From contig DBRJ01000063.1 of the NCBI GenBank assembly GCA_002305915.1, positions 58,864 to 122,863 on the forward strand: a DNA stretch of 64,000 nt, written 5' to 3'. The notes under the pieces were generated by a model. It had not been told where the DNA came from and did no database searches. It saw nothing but the letters and a program-made list of their open reading frames with translations. Below, one piece after another: positions 9,244 through 19,932 of the stretch (position 1 is the stretch's first letter; every line of letters begins with the position of its first letter). The position numbers and the translations under genes were made by a program. This DNA is from Pelotomaculum sp. UBA1371. GTDB taxonomy: Bacteria > Bacillota > Desulfotomaculia > Desulfotomaculales > Pelotomaculaceae.

Positions 9244-10647
9244 ATGAAAGCAGTTGCCATCGGTAAAATAGCAGAGGTTACCGGCGGGCTGATTATCCAG
9301 GGGGATCCCGGCATAACCTTGCGTTCGGTATCAACCGATACCCGTAGAATTAAGAAAGGCGACCTTTTTTTTGCTTTGTCCGGGGAGCACTACGATGCCC
9401 ATGATTATCTGGCCGAGGCTGCTGCAGCCGGTTCCGGCGGGCTGGTGATCAGCCGCCTGGTTTCCCTGCCTGCCGGAATCCCGGTTCTTCTGGTAGATGA
9501 TACCCTGGCGGCGCTGCAGGCCCTGGCCGCTTATAACCGGGACTGTTTTAAGGGTCCTGTGGTGGGTATTACCGGCAGTACCGGGAAAACCACCACCAAG
9601 GATATGGTGGCGTCAGTCCTGGGTGTGCGCCTGCGCACTCTGAAAACTGAAGGCAATCTCAATAACGAAATTGGTCTTCCGCTGACCCTGCTGGCCCTGG
9701 ACGACAGTGTTGAGGCTGCCGTGGTGGAAATGGCCATGCGGGGTCCCGGGGAAATTGCTGCCTTAAGCCGGATTGCCAGGCCGGAGGGGGCCGTTATTAC
9801 CAGTATTAACGAGACCCACCTCGAACGGCTGGGGACAGTGAGCGAAATTGCGGCAGCAAAGGGTGAATTACTGGAACACATTTTGCCGGGAGGATTCGCG
9901 CTCTTGAACGTGGAGAGCCCCTTTATCAAACGTGAGGCGAAACGCTGCCTGGGTAAAGTCATTTTTTACGGTATGAATAAGCCTGCCGGACTGATGGCTC
10001 AGGATCTCCGGCCGGAGCGCGAAGGCTTCAGCTTCAACGCAGTTTTGGAGGGGGAGCGTCATGCGTTTTACCTGCCGGTGCCCGGCCGGCATAATGTTTT
10101 GAACGCCCTGGCGGCAATCGGTGTCGGGTGGGAACTGGGCCTGACCATGGAGGAAATTGCTGCGGGGCTGGCAGCGGTATCCCTGACCGGCATGCGTCTG
10201 GAAATCCTTGAAGCCGGAGGGCTGACAATTATTAATGACGCCTATAACGCCAGCCCTGCCTCAACAAGGGCTGCTCTCGAGGTACTGAAAGACATATCCG
10301 GCGGCCGGCGGCGTGCCATTGCCGTACTGGGCAACATGCTGGAACTAGGTCCCCGTGCTGTAGAAATTCACAGAGAAATAGGAAAGAAGGCAGTGGGACC
10401 GGGTCTGGATTATTTGATTACTGTTGGTAATCTGGCCGCCGCTGCGGCAGAGGGCGCAGTGCAGGCCGGGATGACCTGGGATAGGGTCTTCCCCTGTACG
10501 GAACATGCTGTGGCTTTAAAAATTCTCAAAGGTCTGCTGTTGAGTGGGGACGTGGTCCTGATCAAGGGTTCCAGGGGGATGAAAATGGAAACAATCGTCC
10601 AAGAACTCTTGAAGTTTGAAGGCAGTAAGACCGTTTTTCATCCATAA
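9244..10647 (+). CDS. murF: UDP-N-acetylmuramoyl-tripeptide--D-alanyl-D-alanine ligase MurF
   Basis: Adds D-Ala-D-Ala to complete the UDP-MurNAc-pentapeptide in the cytoplasm. The ATP-binding loop GITGSTGKTTTKD, the SINETHLERLG segment and NDAYNASPAS near the C-terminal domain mark the family, and the order murE-murF is normal. ATG 9244 has GGAGG at 9234-9238, better than an in-frame start 48 bases earlier, giving 467 residues. Twenty bases separate its stop from mraY. Confidence 0.97.
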   Translation: MKAVAIGKIAEVTGGLIIQGDPGITLRSVSTDTRRIKKGDLFFALSGEHYDAHDYLAEAAAAGSGGLVISRLVSLPAGIPVLLVDDTLAALQALAAYNRDCFKGPVVGITGSTGKTTTKDMVASVLGVRLRTLKTEGNLNNEIGLPLTLLALDDSVEAAVVEMAMRGPGEIAALSRIARPEGAVITSINETHLERLGTVSEIAAAKGELLEHILPGGFALLNVESPFIKREAKRCLGKVIFYGMNKPAGLMAQDLRPEREGFSFNAVLEGERHAFYLPVPGRHNVLNALAAIGVGWELGLTMEEIAAGLAAVSLTGMRLEILEAGGLTIINDAYNASPASTRAALEVLKDISGGRRRAIAVLGNMLELGPRAVEIHREIGKKAVGPGLDYLITVGNLAAAAAEGAVQAGMTWDRVFPCTEHAVALKILKGLLLSGDVVLIKGSRGMKMETIVQELLKFEGSKTVFHP

Positions 10648-10667
10648 ATAAAGATCTGGAGGCAGCC

Positions 10668-11738
10668 ATGAACAACTGGGGGAAGGCATCAATGGCCGTC
10701 CTGTTTATTTTTTTAGTTGCGGGCGGACTTCTGTTTCTTTCACACACCGGAGCTGTAAGTAATTCTTTATGGCAGGCTTTTGTCATAGCCCTTGCTGTGT
10801 CCCTGCTGCTGGGTCCGCTGGTTATTCCCTGGCTCAAAAGGCTGAAATTCGGACAGAATGTCCGTTCGGACGGTCCGTCCAGACACCTGCAGAAGGCCGG
10901 CACACCTACCATGGGCGGGCTTATCTTTTTGACGGGGATCCTGGCGGCCGGATTGCTCACCGGCCGGGGCCAGCCCGACCTGCTGGTTGTGCTGATCATA
11001 GTTGTGGGATTTGGATTTATCGGTTTTTTGGATGACTATATTAAAGTTGTCCTGAAGCGTTCCCTGGGTCTGAGAGCCCGGGAGAAACTGCTGGGACAGG
11101 TCCTTCTAGCAGCCGGACTGGCTTTTTGGGCTGTATTTACTGCAGACCGGGGCACCGCCCTGACCTTGCCTTTTTCCGGCTTTCTAACGCCGGGGGGGAT
11201 TCAACTGGATCTGGGCTGGTGGCCTTTTCTAATCTTCACAGTTCTTGTTGTCGTGGGCTTCAGCAATGCTGTCAACCTGACAGACGGACTGGACGGATTG
11301 GCGGCAGGTGTCAGCATACTGGCTGCCCTGGCTATGATCCCGGTGGCCCTGGCTGTGGACAAAACCGGCGTGGCGGTAAGCATGGCGGCGTTGTGCGGCG
11401 CCTGCACGGGTTTTTTGTTTTATAACCGTCACCCCGCCCGGGTGTTTATGGGTGATACGGGCTCCCTGGCCCTCGGAGGGGGGCTGGGGGCTGCCGCCGT
11501 GATTACCGGAAGGGAGCTGGTTCTGGTAATCATCGGAGGGATCTTTGTAATCGAGGCTCTGTCCGTAATAATCCAGGTAATCTCTTTCCAGACCACGGGC
11601 CGCCGGGTGTTCCGGATGAGCCCCCTGCACCACCACTTTGAACTGGGCGGCTGGGAAGAAAACCGGGTTGTCCTTACTTTCTGGGCTGTCACCCTACTCC
11701 TGGCCGCCCTTGGCCTGGCCGGGTTGTACGGTTTATAA
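10668..11738 (+). CDS. mraY: phospho-N-acetylmuramoyl-pentapeptide-transferase MraY
   Basis: Integral membrane enzyme with about ten helices that moves phospho-MurNAc-pentapeptide from UDP to undecaprenyl phosphate, forming lipid I. Signatures are GTPTMGG-like (here TPTMGGLIFL), the GFLDDYIKV aspartate pair, NLTDGLDGLA, FMGDTGSLALGG and the histidine-rich SPLHHHFELGG near the end. At 356 residues it is somewhat longer than the usual 320-325, with an extended N-terminus. GGAGG precedes the ATG. Confidence 0.97.
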   Translation: MNNWGKASMAVLFIFLVAGGLLFLSHTGAVSNSLWQAFVIALAVSLLLGPLVIPWLKRLKFGQNVRSDGPSRHLQKAGTPTMGGLIFLTGILAAGLLTGRGQPDLLVVLIIVVGFGFIGFLDDYIKVVLKRSLGLRAREKLLGQVLLAAGLAFWAVFTADRGTALTLPFSGFLTPGGIQLDLGWWPFLIFTVLVVVGFSNAVNLTDGLDGLAAGVSILAALAMIPVALAVDKTGVAVSMAALCGACTGFLFYNRHPARVFMGDTGSLALGGGLGAAAVITGRELVLVIIGGIFVIEALSVIIQVISFQTTGRRVFRMSPLHHHFELGGWEENRVVLTFWAVTLLLAALGLAGLYGL

Positions 11739-11941
11739 GGCGCATTTTTCTTTTAGACGGTCTTAATAAGCCCGAAATCTTTGCGCAGGACTAATCAGCT
11801 CCCTTTACCGGCGGCCGGACTTACTGGGTGTGCGTTATGCGGCAGGATTAGCCCTTTGCACTTCAAAATATGCTAGTCTTTTTGTATGGGTTATTGAATA
11901 AATAATGAGAAGGCGTGTCCTTTTCGGAAAGGTGTAGCTTG

Positions 11942-13300
11942 ATGAACCTCAAAGGTAAGAAGGTTTTGGTCATCGGTGCCGGAAAAAGCGGTGTGGCTGT
12001 TTCCCGTTTCCTTTGCGGCAAAGGTGCTGCAGTAGTTCTTGCTGACGCCGGCCGTCCCGGGGATCCCCGTGGTGAACTGGAACAGCTGTCTGCTGCCGGA
12101 GTTCAGATACTGTCCGGAGGTTATCCCGGGGTGGAGCGCGGCAGCTTTGATCTGGTTGTGCTGAGTCCCGGCGTACCCCTGACCGAAAAGCCCGCCAGAG
12201 ATGCACTAAAACACGGCATACCTGTTACAGGTGAGCTTGAACTTGCTTATCGTTTCGCCAGGGCGCCGATTGTTGCCGTTACGGGAACGAACGGAAAAAC
12301 CACCACCACCACGCTGATTGGCGAAATATTCAAGAACGCCGGCAAAAATGTGCTGGTGGGGGGCAATATCGGAAGGCCCCTGGTGACCGAAGTGGAGCGG
12401 TTTGGAACCGGTGACCTGATTGTGGCCGAAGTATCCAGCTTTCAACTGGAAACTGCGACTACTTTTAAGCCCAAAGTAGGTGTCATCCTGAATATTACCC
12501 CGGACCACCTGGACCGGCACGGCACCATGGAAAACTACACTGCGGCCAAATTAAAAATAGTTGCAGGGCAGGAGCCGGGTGATTATGCCGTCCTGAATTA
12601 CGATGACGCCGCCACGGCCGCTCTTGGAAAAGGACTCAGGGGCAAGGTTTTCTATTTTAGCCGGCAGGCTGCCCTGGCGGAGGGTGTATTTGTCCGGGAA
12701 GGGAAAATAATTGCCGGGTTTGGCCGGCTCGAAGAAATCATTTGCAGGGTCAATGAACTGGGTATTCCCGGGGCGCATAATTTAGAGAACGCTCTGGCTG
12801 CTGTTGCCGCCGCGAAGGTGATGGGAGTGGAGAGCGGTGTACTGGCTGATACTCTGCGGAAATTTAAAGGAGTCAGCCACCGGCTGGAATTTGTGGCCGA
12901 AATCAACGGAGTGCGTTATATCAACGACTCCAAGGGCACCAACCCGGATGCTTCCATTAAAGCGCTGGAAGCCTATGAGGAACCGGTTGTACTCATTGCC
13001 GGCGGTAAGAACAAGGGTAGTGATTTTAGTCACTTTGCCGGGAAGGTGAAGGAAAAGGCCAGGGCGCTGGTGGTTCTGGGGCAAAGCGCCCGGCTTATCG
13101 CTGCTGCCGCCCGGGACAAGGGCTTTGAAAACATTTATTACGCAGGCGATTTCCGGGAGGCTGTCCAGTTGGCCCGCCGCTCGGCCCGGCCGGGTGACAT
13201 TGTACTCCTGTCTCCAGCCTGTGCCAGCTGGGATATGTTTAAAAGTTATGAAGAGCGCGGGGACCTGTTTAAAGAAATTGTAAAAGGTTTTAAGGATTAG
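11942..13300 (+). CDS. murD: UDP-N-acetylmuramoylalanine--D-glutamate ligase MurD
   Basis: Adds D-glutamate to UDP-MurNAc-L-Ala. The N-terminal KVLVIGAGKSG binds the UDP part, VAVTGTNGKTTTT binds ATP, and NDSKGTNPDAS and SPACASWDMF are MurD hallmarks. ATG 11942 with GAAAGGTG upstream is preferred over a start 27 bases earlier, giving 452 residues. About 200 bases separate it from mraY, so a promoter there is possible but none is convincing. Confidence 0.97.
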   Translation: MNLKGKKVLVIGAGKSGVAVSRFLCGKGAAVVLADAGRPGDPRGELEQLSAAGVQILSGGYPGVERGSFDLVVLSPGVPLTEKPARDALKHGIPVTGELELAYRFARAPIVAVTGTNGKTTTTTLIGEIFKNAGKNVLVGGNIGRPLVTEVERFGTGDLIVAEVSSFQLETATTFKPKVGVILNITPDHLDRHGTMENYTAAKLKIVAGQEPGDYAVLNYDDAATAALGKGLRGKVFYFSRQAALAEGVFVREGKIIAGFGRLEEIICRVNELGIPGAHNLENALAAVAAAKVMGVESGVLADTLRKFKGVSHRLEFVAEINGVRYINDSKGTNPDASIKALEAYEEPVVLIAGGKNKGSDFSHFAGKVKEKARALVVLGQSARLIAAAARDKGFENIYYAGDFREAVQLARRSARPGDIVLLSPACASWDMFKSYEERGDLFKEIVKGFKD

Positions 13301-13369
13301 AATCTCCGGCAGGAAATTAGCGTCTGAGACCGGCAGAGCCGGCGTCCGGCGACACGGGGGTGATTGACC

Positions 13370-14473
13370 ATGCGGGTTAAAAGGAATGCTCCGGATTTCG
13401 TTCTTTTTTTAACTGTGCTGAGTCTTTTGAGCATCGGTGTGGTCATGGTATTCAGCGCCAGTGAATACAGTACTTTAATCCATTACAATGATAGTTTTTA
13501 CTACTTCAAACGGCAGGTGGTCTGGGCATTAATGGGCCTGGGGGCCATGTTCATCGCCATGAACTATGACTACTGGCGGCTAAAGCAATACGCCCTGCCA
13601 TTTTTATTTGCCGGCTTTATTTCCCTGATATTGGTTTTAATCCCCGGCATCGGTCGGGAAGTACACGAAGCCCGGCGCTGGATCGGCATCGGCCCGATAC
13701 CTTTCGCACCCGCTGAACTGGTCAAGTTGTCCGTCATAATCTTTACAGCTTACGGTCTGGCCAGACAAAAAGAAAGGGTTAAACAGTTTTCCAGGGGAGT
13801 TTTGCCCTATTTGTTAATTCTTATTCTCTCTTCGGCCTTAATTCTCTGCCAGCCGGACCTGGGAACAGCCGTATCCCTAGCCGGAATCATTGTTGTGATG
13901 ATTTTTGCCGCGGGAGCCAGGTTGTCACATCTGGGAAGCCTCTGCCTGGCCGGCCTTATTGCCGTGGGGCTGGCTATTTACCTGGAGCCGTACCGGATGC
14001 GGCGCTTCCTGGCCTTTCTGGATCCCTGGGCCGATCCCCAGGACACCGGTTTCCATATTATCCAGGGCCTCTACGCCATTGGTTCCGGCGGGCTGTTCGG
14101 TTTGGGCCTGGGCCAGAGCAAACAGAAATTCCTGTATCTCCCCGAGAATCACACCGACTTCATTTTTGCCATTACAGCTGAAGAACTGGGCTTTATCGGG
14201 GCTTCCCTGGTCATTATGCTCTTCATCTTGTTTGTCTGGAGGGGGCTCAAGATTGCAGTAACTTCCCAGGACCCCTTTGCCAGCCTGCTGGCAACCGGGA
14301 TCACCGCCTGGGTGGGAGTACAGGCGATTATCAATATCGGTGTTGTAACCGGGTCCCTTCCGGTTACCGGCATTCCCCTGCCCTTTATCAGCTATGGCGG
14401 GACCTCCCTGTTGATAACCATGGTCGGGGTGGGGATCCTGCTCAATATTTCGAAGTTCTGCAAGACCCGGTAA
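13370..14473 (+). CDS. ftsW: FtsW/SpoVE-type lipid II glycosyltransferase (SEDS family)
   Basis: SEDS-family polytopic membrane protein with about ten segments that polymerises lipid II at the septum together with a class B penicillin-binding protein. Signatures are VMVFSAS at the N-terminus, [31 protein letters not shown] and the C-terminal [13 protein letters not shown] 13370 follows GGGGGTGA by 6 bases, giving 367 residues. In B. subtilis the gene at this place is spoVE, so a role in cortex synthesis is possible too. Its partner is probably the PASTA transpeptidase upstream. Confidence 0.95.
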   Translation: MRVKRNAPDFVLFLTVLSLLSIGVVMVFSASEYSTLIHYNDSFYYFKRQVVWALMGLGAMFIAMNYDYWRLKQYALPFLFAGFISLILVLIPGIGREVHEARRWIGIGPIPFAPAELVKLSVIIFTAYGLARQKERVKQFSRGVLPYLLILILSSALILCQPDLGTAVSLAGIIVVMIFAAGARLSHLGSLCLAGLIAVGLAIYLEPYRMRRFLAFLDPWADPQDTGFHIIQGLYAIGSGGLFGLGLGQSKQKFLYLPENHTDFIFAITAEELGFIGASLVIMLFILFVWRGLKIAVTSQDPFASLLATGITAWVGVQAIINIGVVTGSLPVTGIPLPFISYGGTSLLITMVGVGILLNISKFCKTR

Positions 14474-14490
14474 AAAGAGAGGTGGAACCC

Positions 14491-15609
14491 TTGCGTTTTA
14501 TTGTCTCGGGAGGGGGGACAGGCGGTCATATTTACCCCGCTCTGGCCATTGCCCGGGGGCTTCTGGACAGGTATCCCGGAGCAGAAATCCTTTATGTCGG
14601 GACCAGGGGCGGAATGGAGGCGGAGATTGTCCCCAGGGAAGGATTGCCTTTCCAGGGAATCCCGTCTGCCGGACTGAAACGGAAACTGTCGCTTAAGAAC
14701 CTGGGGGTTGTTTGGCAGGCCGGGCACGGTTTGTGGCAAGCTGCCGGCATTATCAGGCGCTTTCGTCCCGGGGCAGTGATCGGGACCGGTGGTTATGTAT
14801 GCGGCCCGGTGGTTCTGGCAGCAGCCCTTAAAGGAATCCCCACTTTGATTCATGAGCAGAATGCGCTGCCGGGGGTCACGAACCGGATTCTTGCACGGTT
14901 TGCCTCCAGGGTTGCCGTGACCTTCGCCGATTCGCTGAGTTATTTCCCGCAAAGGGAAAAAACAGTTCTTACCGGGCTGCCTGTACGCCCGGAAATTTTA
15001 CAGGCAGACAGGGAAGAGGGGCTCAAAAAACTTAACTTTGAAGCTGACCGTTTCCTGTTGCTGTCCTTTGGCGGAAGCCGGGGAGCAAGGTCCATCAATC
15101 AGGCAATGCTGCCCGTGCTTAAAAAATATGCCGGTGATCCCAGGCTAAATATCCTGCATGTAACCGGCAAGTCGGGTTACGAGGATTTTCTTGAGGCCTG
15201 CTCAAGAGAGGGTATGGACCTGGCTAATATTGGGAATGTTACAGTTAGTTCATATCTTTATAATATGCAGGATGCCCTGGCGGCGGCCGACCTGGTTATA
15301 AGCAGGGCCGGTGCGGCTACTCTGGCAGAATTAACAGCTCTCGGCCTTCCATCGATCTTGATCCCGTACCCCTATGCGGCAGAGAACCACCAGGAGTTCA
15401 ACGCCCGTGCCCTAGGGAAAGAGGGCGCTGCTCAGGTTGTGTTGGACAGGCATCTGAAGGGAGAGGCACTCTGCCTGAAGATAGAAGAGTTGTTGAATAA
15501 GAGGGAATTGCTGGCGCAAATGGCAGAAGCAAGTAAGAGAATGGGTAAGAGAAAGGCTTTGCAAGATCTAATAGATTGTGTAGACAATCTCATAAAAGTT
15601 AATAGATAA
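14491..15609 (+). CDS. murG: lipid II synthase MurG
   Basis: GT-B fold glycosyltransferase on the inner membrane face that adds GlcNAc from UDP-GlcNAc to lipid I. The glycine loop [12 protein letters not shown] at the N-terminus, [26 protein letters not shown] and [10 protein letters not shown] are all seen. TTG 14491 gives the family N-terminus MRFIVSGGG and has GAGAGGTGG 5 bases upstream; a GTG nine bases earlier lies inside that ribosome site. It starts 17 bases after ftsW, consistent with coupled expression. Confidence 0.96.
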   Translation: MRFIVSGGGTGGHIYPALAIARGLLDRYPGAEILYVGTRGGMEAEIVPREGLPFQGIPSAGLKRKLSLKNLGVVWQAGHGLWQAAGIIRRFRPGAVIGTGGYVCGPVVLAAALKGIPTLIHEQNALPGVTNRILARFASRVAVTFADSLSYFPQREKTVLTGLPVRPEILQADREEGLKKLNFEADRFLLLSFGGSRGARSINQAMLPVLKKYAGDPRLNILHVTGKSGYEDFLEACSREGMDLANIGNVTVSSYLYNMQDALAAADLVISRAGAATLAELTALGLPSILIPYPYAAENHQEFNARALGKEGAAQVVLDRHLKGEALCLKIEELLNKRELLAQMAEASKRMGKRKALQDLIDCVDNLIKVNR

Positions 15610-15766
15610 AATGTTATTTTATGTTAATATGACTATAAACAAGAAGAGGACAGGCTTAAAAATGAACGAATGTAACACCTTGATGGAGATATGCATAGTA
15701 TATTCTATATTTTAAAGAATTTATTTTAATTCAAGGTTAAACCCGGCCAGGAAGGAGATGTAATTT

Positions 15767-17152
15767 GTGCAGAAAAAGCAGCATGTTCATTTTATTGGGA
15801 TTGGCGGCTCCGGTATGAGTGCCATTGCCAGGATCATGCTCGAACTGGGTTACCATGTGACCGGGTCGGACCTGAAGACCTCGGCTGCGAGCGAAAGGCT
15901 GGAAGCCCTTGGGGCAATTTGCAGCCTGGGGCATGCTGAAGAAAACCTGGAGGGAGCCGATCTTGTTGTCGCCTCAACTGCCATTCCCCCGGCAAACGTT
16001 GAACTGCTCAAGGCCCGGGAAAAGGGACTTAGAATTATGCACCGCGGCGAGATGCTGGCCTGGCTGATGCGGCGTCAAAAAGGCATCGCTATTGCAGGGG
16101 CTCACGGAAAAACAACCACAACATCCATGATTGCTCTTATTCTGGAGAAGAATAAGCTGGACCCCACCATTCTAATTGGAGGTGACTTGACAGAAATCGG
16201 CGGAAACGCCAAACTTGGTGGAGGGGACTATCTGGTCGCAGAAGCGGATGAGAGCGACGGCTCTTTTTTAAAACTGAACCCTTTTATTGAGGTCGTTACC
16301 AATATTGAGGACGATCATCTTGATTATTACAAAAGTTTTGACAACATTGTAGCGGCGTTCCGCGATTTTATGGCCAAGGTGCCCGATGCGGGAGTAGCCG
16401 TGGTTTGCTATGACAATCCGGTTATCAGAGGACTTTTGAAGGGGTATAAGCGTCCCTGCCTGACTTATGCCGTGGACCACCTGGAAGCCGACTACACCTT
16501 GCGCAATCTCCGCTTCAACGGACAGGCCACAGCAGGCGATGTTTACGAGCGGGGGGAACTGCTGGGAATCCTGGAATTGAGCGTACCGGGAATTCACAAC
16601 CTGTCCAACGCCCTGGCCGCAGTGGCGGTGGGACGTTTTATCGGCCTGCCCTTTGAGGGAATCTCCGAGTCACTCAAAACATTCAGGGGGGCCGGGCGCA
16701 GGTTTCAGCTTCGAGGTGAGGTCGACGGGATTAAGGTGATCGATGATTATGCCCACCATCCTTCTGAGATTAAAGCGACCCTGAAAGCGGCAGGGCAGGT
16801 CAAAACCGGACGGGTGGTGGGTGTTTTCCAGCCGCACCGCTATACCCGGACTTCGCTGCTGGGCGAACGCTTCGGGGATGCTTTCAGCGACGCGGATATA
16901 ATCATTATCAGCGATATTTACAGCGCCGGAGAAAGGCCCATCAAAGGGGTTTCTGCCAGTACAATAGTATCAGCCATCGAAAAGCACGAAGGCCGAAAGG
17001 TCGTCTACCTGCCGACCCGTCAGGAAATTGTGGATTACCTGGTTCAAACGGCCCGCCCAGGAGATATGATTGTGACCATGGGAGCGGGGGATATCTGGTG
17101 TGCTGGAGTAGAACTGGTCAGCAAATTAAAGGAGCGTTATAAAATTGGCTGA
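15767..17152 (+). CDS. murC: UDP-N-acetylmuramate--L-alanine ligase MurC
   Basis: First Mur ligase, attaching L-alanine to UDP-MurNAc. The N-terminal [14 protein letters not shown] dinucleotide-like loop, [15 protein letters not shown] loop, [10 protein letters not shown] and [10 protein letters not shown] are diagnostic; length is 461. GTG 15767 follows GGAAGGAG. The 157-base AT-rich gap before it may contain a promoter, but I cannot define one. Its stop overlaps the murB start by eight bases. Confidence 0.97.
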   Translation: MQKKQHVHFIGIGGSGMSAIARIMLELGYHVTGSDLKTSAASERLEALGAICSLGHAEENLEGADLVVASTAIPPANVELLKAREKGLRIMHRGEMLAWLMRRQKGIAIAGAHGKTTTTSMIALILEKNKLDPTILIGGDLTEIGGNAKLGGGDYLVAEADESDGSFLKLNPFIEVVTNIEDDHLDYYKSFDNIVAAFRDFMAKVPDAGVAVVCYDNPVIRGLLKGYKRPCLTYAVDHLEADYTLRNLRFNGQATAGDVYERGELLGILELSVPGIHNLSNALAAVAVGRFIGLPFEGISESLKTFRGAGRRFQLRGEVDGIKVIDDYAHHPSEIKATLKAAGQVKTGRVVGVFQPHRYTRTSLLGERFGDAFSDADIIIISDIYSAGERPIKGVSASTIVSAIEKHEGRKVVYLPTRQEIVDYLVQTARPGDMIVTMGAGDIWCAGVELVSKLKERYKIG

Positions 17153-18056
17153 TTCAGCTATATGCCGTGAGCTGCAGGAGCTTTTGCCCGGCAGGGTGCG
17201 TACCGGGGAGCCGATGAAAAATCATACCAGTTGGCGTATCGGTGGTCCATCTGAGATTTTTGTTGAACCAGCCGGCCGTGAAGAATTACAGCTTGTGGTG
17301 TCCCACGCTTACCGGCGGCAGGTTCCCCTTATGGTAATTGGTAATGGCTCCAATCTGCTGGTTACTGAAGGAGGAATCCGGGGTATTGTTGTCAAAATCG
17401 GCAGCGACCTGGGGAGGATTACAACCAGGGACCTGAGGATCACCGCGGAGGCAGGGGCAAAACTGGCCGGAGTCGCGGCAGTTGCCCGGGATAAAGGCCT
17501 GGGGGGCTTTGAATTCTCAGCGGGAATACCCGGAACCGTTGGTGGAGCGGTGGTTATGAACGCGGGGGCCAACGGCTCCAGCATTTGTTCCCTGGTCCAC
17601 AAGGTATTGCTGCTCAGTCTGGAAGGGGAGTTTTATCAGAAAGCAAATAAAGATATTTCCTTCGGTTACCGCACCAGTATTCTGCAAAGTGAGCCTGCCA
17701 TTGTGGTGGAGGCTGAATTTTTCTGTCATTTTAAGGATAAAAAAGAAATCACCGCAGAAATGGAGAGGCATCTCAACAGGCGCAGGCAAACCCAGCCTCT
17801 GGGTTACCCCAATGCCGGTAGTGTGTTCAAAAACCCGCCGGGGGATTCCGCCGGGCGTTTAATTGAGGCGGCAGGCCTGAAGGGCTTGAGGATTGGGGAC
17901 GCTCAAATATCCACCGTTCACGCTAACTTTATCATCAACCTGGGTTCAGCCACGGCCCGGGATATCCTTAAATTGGTCGAACTAGCCAGGGAAAAGGTGC
18001 TTGGCTGCTTTGGGGTTGAATTGCAGCTGGAAATAAAGGTTATCGGTAATGATTAG
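17145..18056 (+). CDS. murB: UDP-N-acetylenolpyruvoylglucosamine reductase MurB
   Basis: FAD enzyme that reduces UDP-GlcNAc-enolpyruvate to UDP-MurNAc with NADPH. FAD contacts are seen in [13 protein letters not shown] and [28 protein letters not shown] carries the catalytic serine of the type II enzyme, and the C-terminal HANFIINLG is typical. TTG 17145 has AAAGGAG 10 bases upstream and overlaps murC. Length is 303. Confidence 0.97.
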   Translation: MADSAICRELQELLPGRVRTGEPMKNHTSWRIGGPSEIFVEPAGREELQLVVSHAYRRQVPLMVIGNGSNLLVTEGGIRGIVVKIGSDLGRITTRDLRITAEAGAKLAGVAAVARDKGLGGFEFSAGIPGTVGGAVVMNAGANGSSICSLVHKVLLLSLEGEFYQKANKDISFGYRTSILQSEPAIVVEAEFFCHFKDKKEITAEMERHLNRRRQTQPLGYPNAGSVFKNPPGDSAGRLIEAAGLKGLRIGDAQISTVHANFIINLGSATARDILKLVELAREKVLGCFGVELQLEIKVIGND

Positions 18057-18070
18057 GCGGAGGTGGCAGT

Positions 18071-19330
18071 GTGCAAAAGTTTGTGATCGTAGGTGGCAAC
18101 CGCCTTAAAGGTACCATTCGGGCCAGCGGCTCGAAGAATGCAACTTTGCCGATTCTGGCGGCGAGTATCCTCAACGCCGGTAAGAGCACCATTTATGAGG
18201 CGCCCCAGTTAAGGGACGTTTCAGTGATGAAAGATGTGCTTAGTTACCTTGGGGCAAAAATCGTCAGTGACCGAAGTACAATTGAAATTGACAGTTCAAC
18301 CATTCAATCAGTTGAAATAACCGAAGAACTGATGCGCCGCATGCGCGCTTCAAACCTTGTTCTGGGTTCTCTGCTGGGGAGGTTCGGCCGGGTCAAGATA
18401 TCCTACCCGGGCGGCTGCCAGATCGGCAGCCGTCCCATGAACCTTCATCTAAAAGGCTTGCAGGCTCTGGGCGCAACCATTCAGGAAAAGTTCGGTTACA
18501 TTACGGCAGAAGCGGAAAGGCTCCGGGGCACTGATATTCACCTGGACCTGCCCAGCGTTGGGGCCACTGAAAATATTATCATGACGGCAATCCTGGCGGA
18601 GGGCGTTACGGTTATCCGGAATGCAGCTAAAGAGCCGGAAATCGTCGACCTGCAAAACTTTTTAAACAAGATGGGAGCCAGGGTCAAGGGAGCCGGGACC
18701 GATACAATCAAAATCGAGGGTGTGCGGCCCGGAGAATTAATCCCCGCCGTGCATACTGTAATCCCCGACCGGATTGAGGCGGGGACGCACATGGTGGCGG
18801 CAGCTATTACAGGGGGGGAAGTGACGGTAACCAATGTTATTCCGGAACACCTGGAGCCCTTGATTGCCAAGCTTAGGGAAGCCGGCGTAAGCATAGCCGT
18901 AGGAGACGATTATGTCAAAGTGCAGGGGAACGGGCGGGTTAGGGCCGTCGATATCAAAACCATGCACTATCCGGGGTTCCCCACCGACATGCAGCCCCAG
19001 ATGATGGCGCTTTTAAGCCTGGCAGAGGGCACCAGCGTTGTTACCGAGACCATCTTTGAAAACCGGTTTAAGCATGTGGCCGAACTGCGCAGAATGGGGG
19101 CTGACATTAAGGTAGAGGGTCAGTCGGCCATCATCAAGGGGGTTGAGAAGCTCAGCGGGGCCTACCTGGAGGCCAGTGACCTGAGGGCCGGGGCGTCGCT
19201 GGTGCTGGCAGCCCTGGCCGCCGAAGACGGTACCGTCCTGGAAAACGTACACCATATCGACCGCGGTTACGAGAGACTGGAAGTAAAGTATAACTCCCTT
19301 GGAGCAAGAATGATTAGAGTTCACAACTAG
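18071..19330 (+). CDS. murA: UDP-N-acetylglucosamine 1-carboxyvinyltransferase MurA
   Basis: First committed step of peptidoglycan synthesis: transfers enolpyruvate from phosphoenolpyruvate to UDP-GlcNAc. The loop PGGCQIGSRP carries the catalytic cysteine that is the target of fosfomycin, so the enzyme would be expected to be sensitive. RASGSKNATLPILAA at the N-terminus and DLRAGASLVLAALAA near the end are family signatures; length is 419. GTG 18071 follows GGAGGTG. Confidence 0.97.
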   Translation: MQKFVIVGGNRLKGTIRASGSKNATLPILAASILNAGKSTIYEAPQLRDVSVMKDVLSYLGAKIVSDRSTIEIDSSTIQSVEITEELMRRMRASNLVLGSLLGRFGRVKISYPGGCQIGSRPMNLHLKGLQALGATIQEKFGYITAEAERLRGTDIHLDLPSVGATENIIMTAILAEGVTVIRNAAKEPEIVDLQNFLNKMGARVKGAGTDTIKIEGVRPGELIPAVHTVIPDRIEAGTHMVAAAITGGEVTVTNVIPEHLEPLIAKLREAGVSIAVGDDYVKVQGNGRVRAVDIKTMHYPGFPTDMQPQMMALLSLAEGTSVVTETIFENRFKHVAELRRMGADIKVEGQSAIIKGVEKLSGAYLEASDLRAGASLVLAALAAEDGTVLENVHHIDRGYERLEVKYNSLGARMIRVHN

Positions 19331-19443
19331 TGGCTCTTTTTTTAGTTGTTTAATGGACAAGGTAACCGGCTTGCTATAAAAAGAGGAAAACCGCAATAAG
19401 CGGATTCCTTTAGGGTTTCTTAATTTAATGCTATTTTATCCTT

Positions 19444-19476
19444 CCCCGGAAGTTTGCAGGCAGGGCCGGGGTTTTT
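19444..19476 (+). terminator. terminator between murA and the YjcZ-like genes
   Basis: CCCCGG (19444-19449) pairs with CCGGGG (19466-19471), followed by TTTTT. It would stop transcription coming from murA before the opposed small genes. Confidence 0.6.
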
Positions 19477-19551
19477 AGTAAACCGGGGGGATTTGCCGGA
19501 CCAGCCGTTTTATATTCTCCGGTAAGGTAAATCTATGATATTTGTTTTATT

Positions 19552-19701
19552 CTAGATGAAGAAAAAACCAAAACCGATGACCAGCAGAATCAGGATCAGG
19601 AAAAGGATAAAAGCCCAATTGCTTCCTCCGCAGGAACCCGCTCCGTCAAATGCCCCTCCCGTAGCGCCACTGGCTGTGCCTCCGGCTACACCAAATGCCA
19701 T
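19552..19701 (-). CDS. YjcZ-like sporulation small membrane protein, copy 1
   Basis: A 49-residue protein read on the minus strand from ATG at 19701 with AGGAGG 8 bases upstream. A glycine/alanine/serine-rich first half (MAFGVAGGTASGATGG) leads to NWAFILFLILILLVIGFGFF, a single hydrophobic helix. This is the layout of the YjcZ family of tiny sporulation proteins of Firmicutes: glycine-rich head and one helix with the F-x-LI-LILL pattern. Its role is not known in detail; related proteins are made during sporulation. It is a near copy of the gene at 19801-19932 and is followed by no clear terminator on this strand. Confidence 0.85.
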   Translation of the reverse strand: MAFGVAGGTASGATGGAFDGAGSCGGSNWAFILFLILILLVIGFGFFFI

Positions 19702-19800
19702 TTTAAATTCCTCCTTTTGGGATTACAACTCTCCGGACATTACAGATTTAGACCATAACTCTTCTGGAATTTGCGATGCTTTCAACAATCAGTCAGGTTT

Positions 19801-19932
19801 TTAAATAAAGCAAAGACCAAATCCGACCACCAGAAGTATGAGAATCAGGAAAAGGATGAAGGCCCAGTTGCCCAATCCGCCTGTCCCAACTCCGCCACAG
19901 GTGCCTCCGGTTCCGCCTGTACCGAATGCCAT
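19801..19932 (-). CDS. YjcZ-like sporulation small membrane protein, copy 2
   Basis: A 43-residue minus-strand protein starting at ATG 19932 with AAAGGAGG upstream. It opens with MAFGTGGTGGTCGG and ends with NWAFILFLILILLVVGFGLC, almost the same membrane helix as copy 1, 99 bases downstream. The pair is clearly a tandem duplication with a divergent glycine-rich head. I found no certain sporulation sigma factor site upstream. Confidence 0.85.
   Translation of the reverse strand: MAFGTGGTGGTCGGVGTGGLGNWAFILFLILILLVVGFGLCFI

Noticed and set aside
19556..19804. 82-codon proline-rich plus-strand frame
   Set aside because: It is the antisense of the first YjcZ-like gene, whose own reading has a ribosome site and family pattern.
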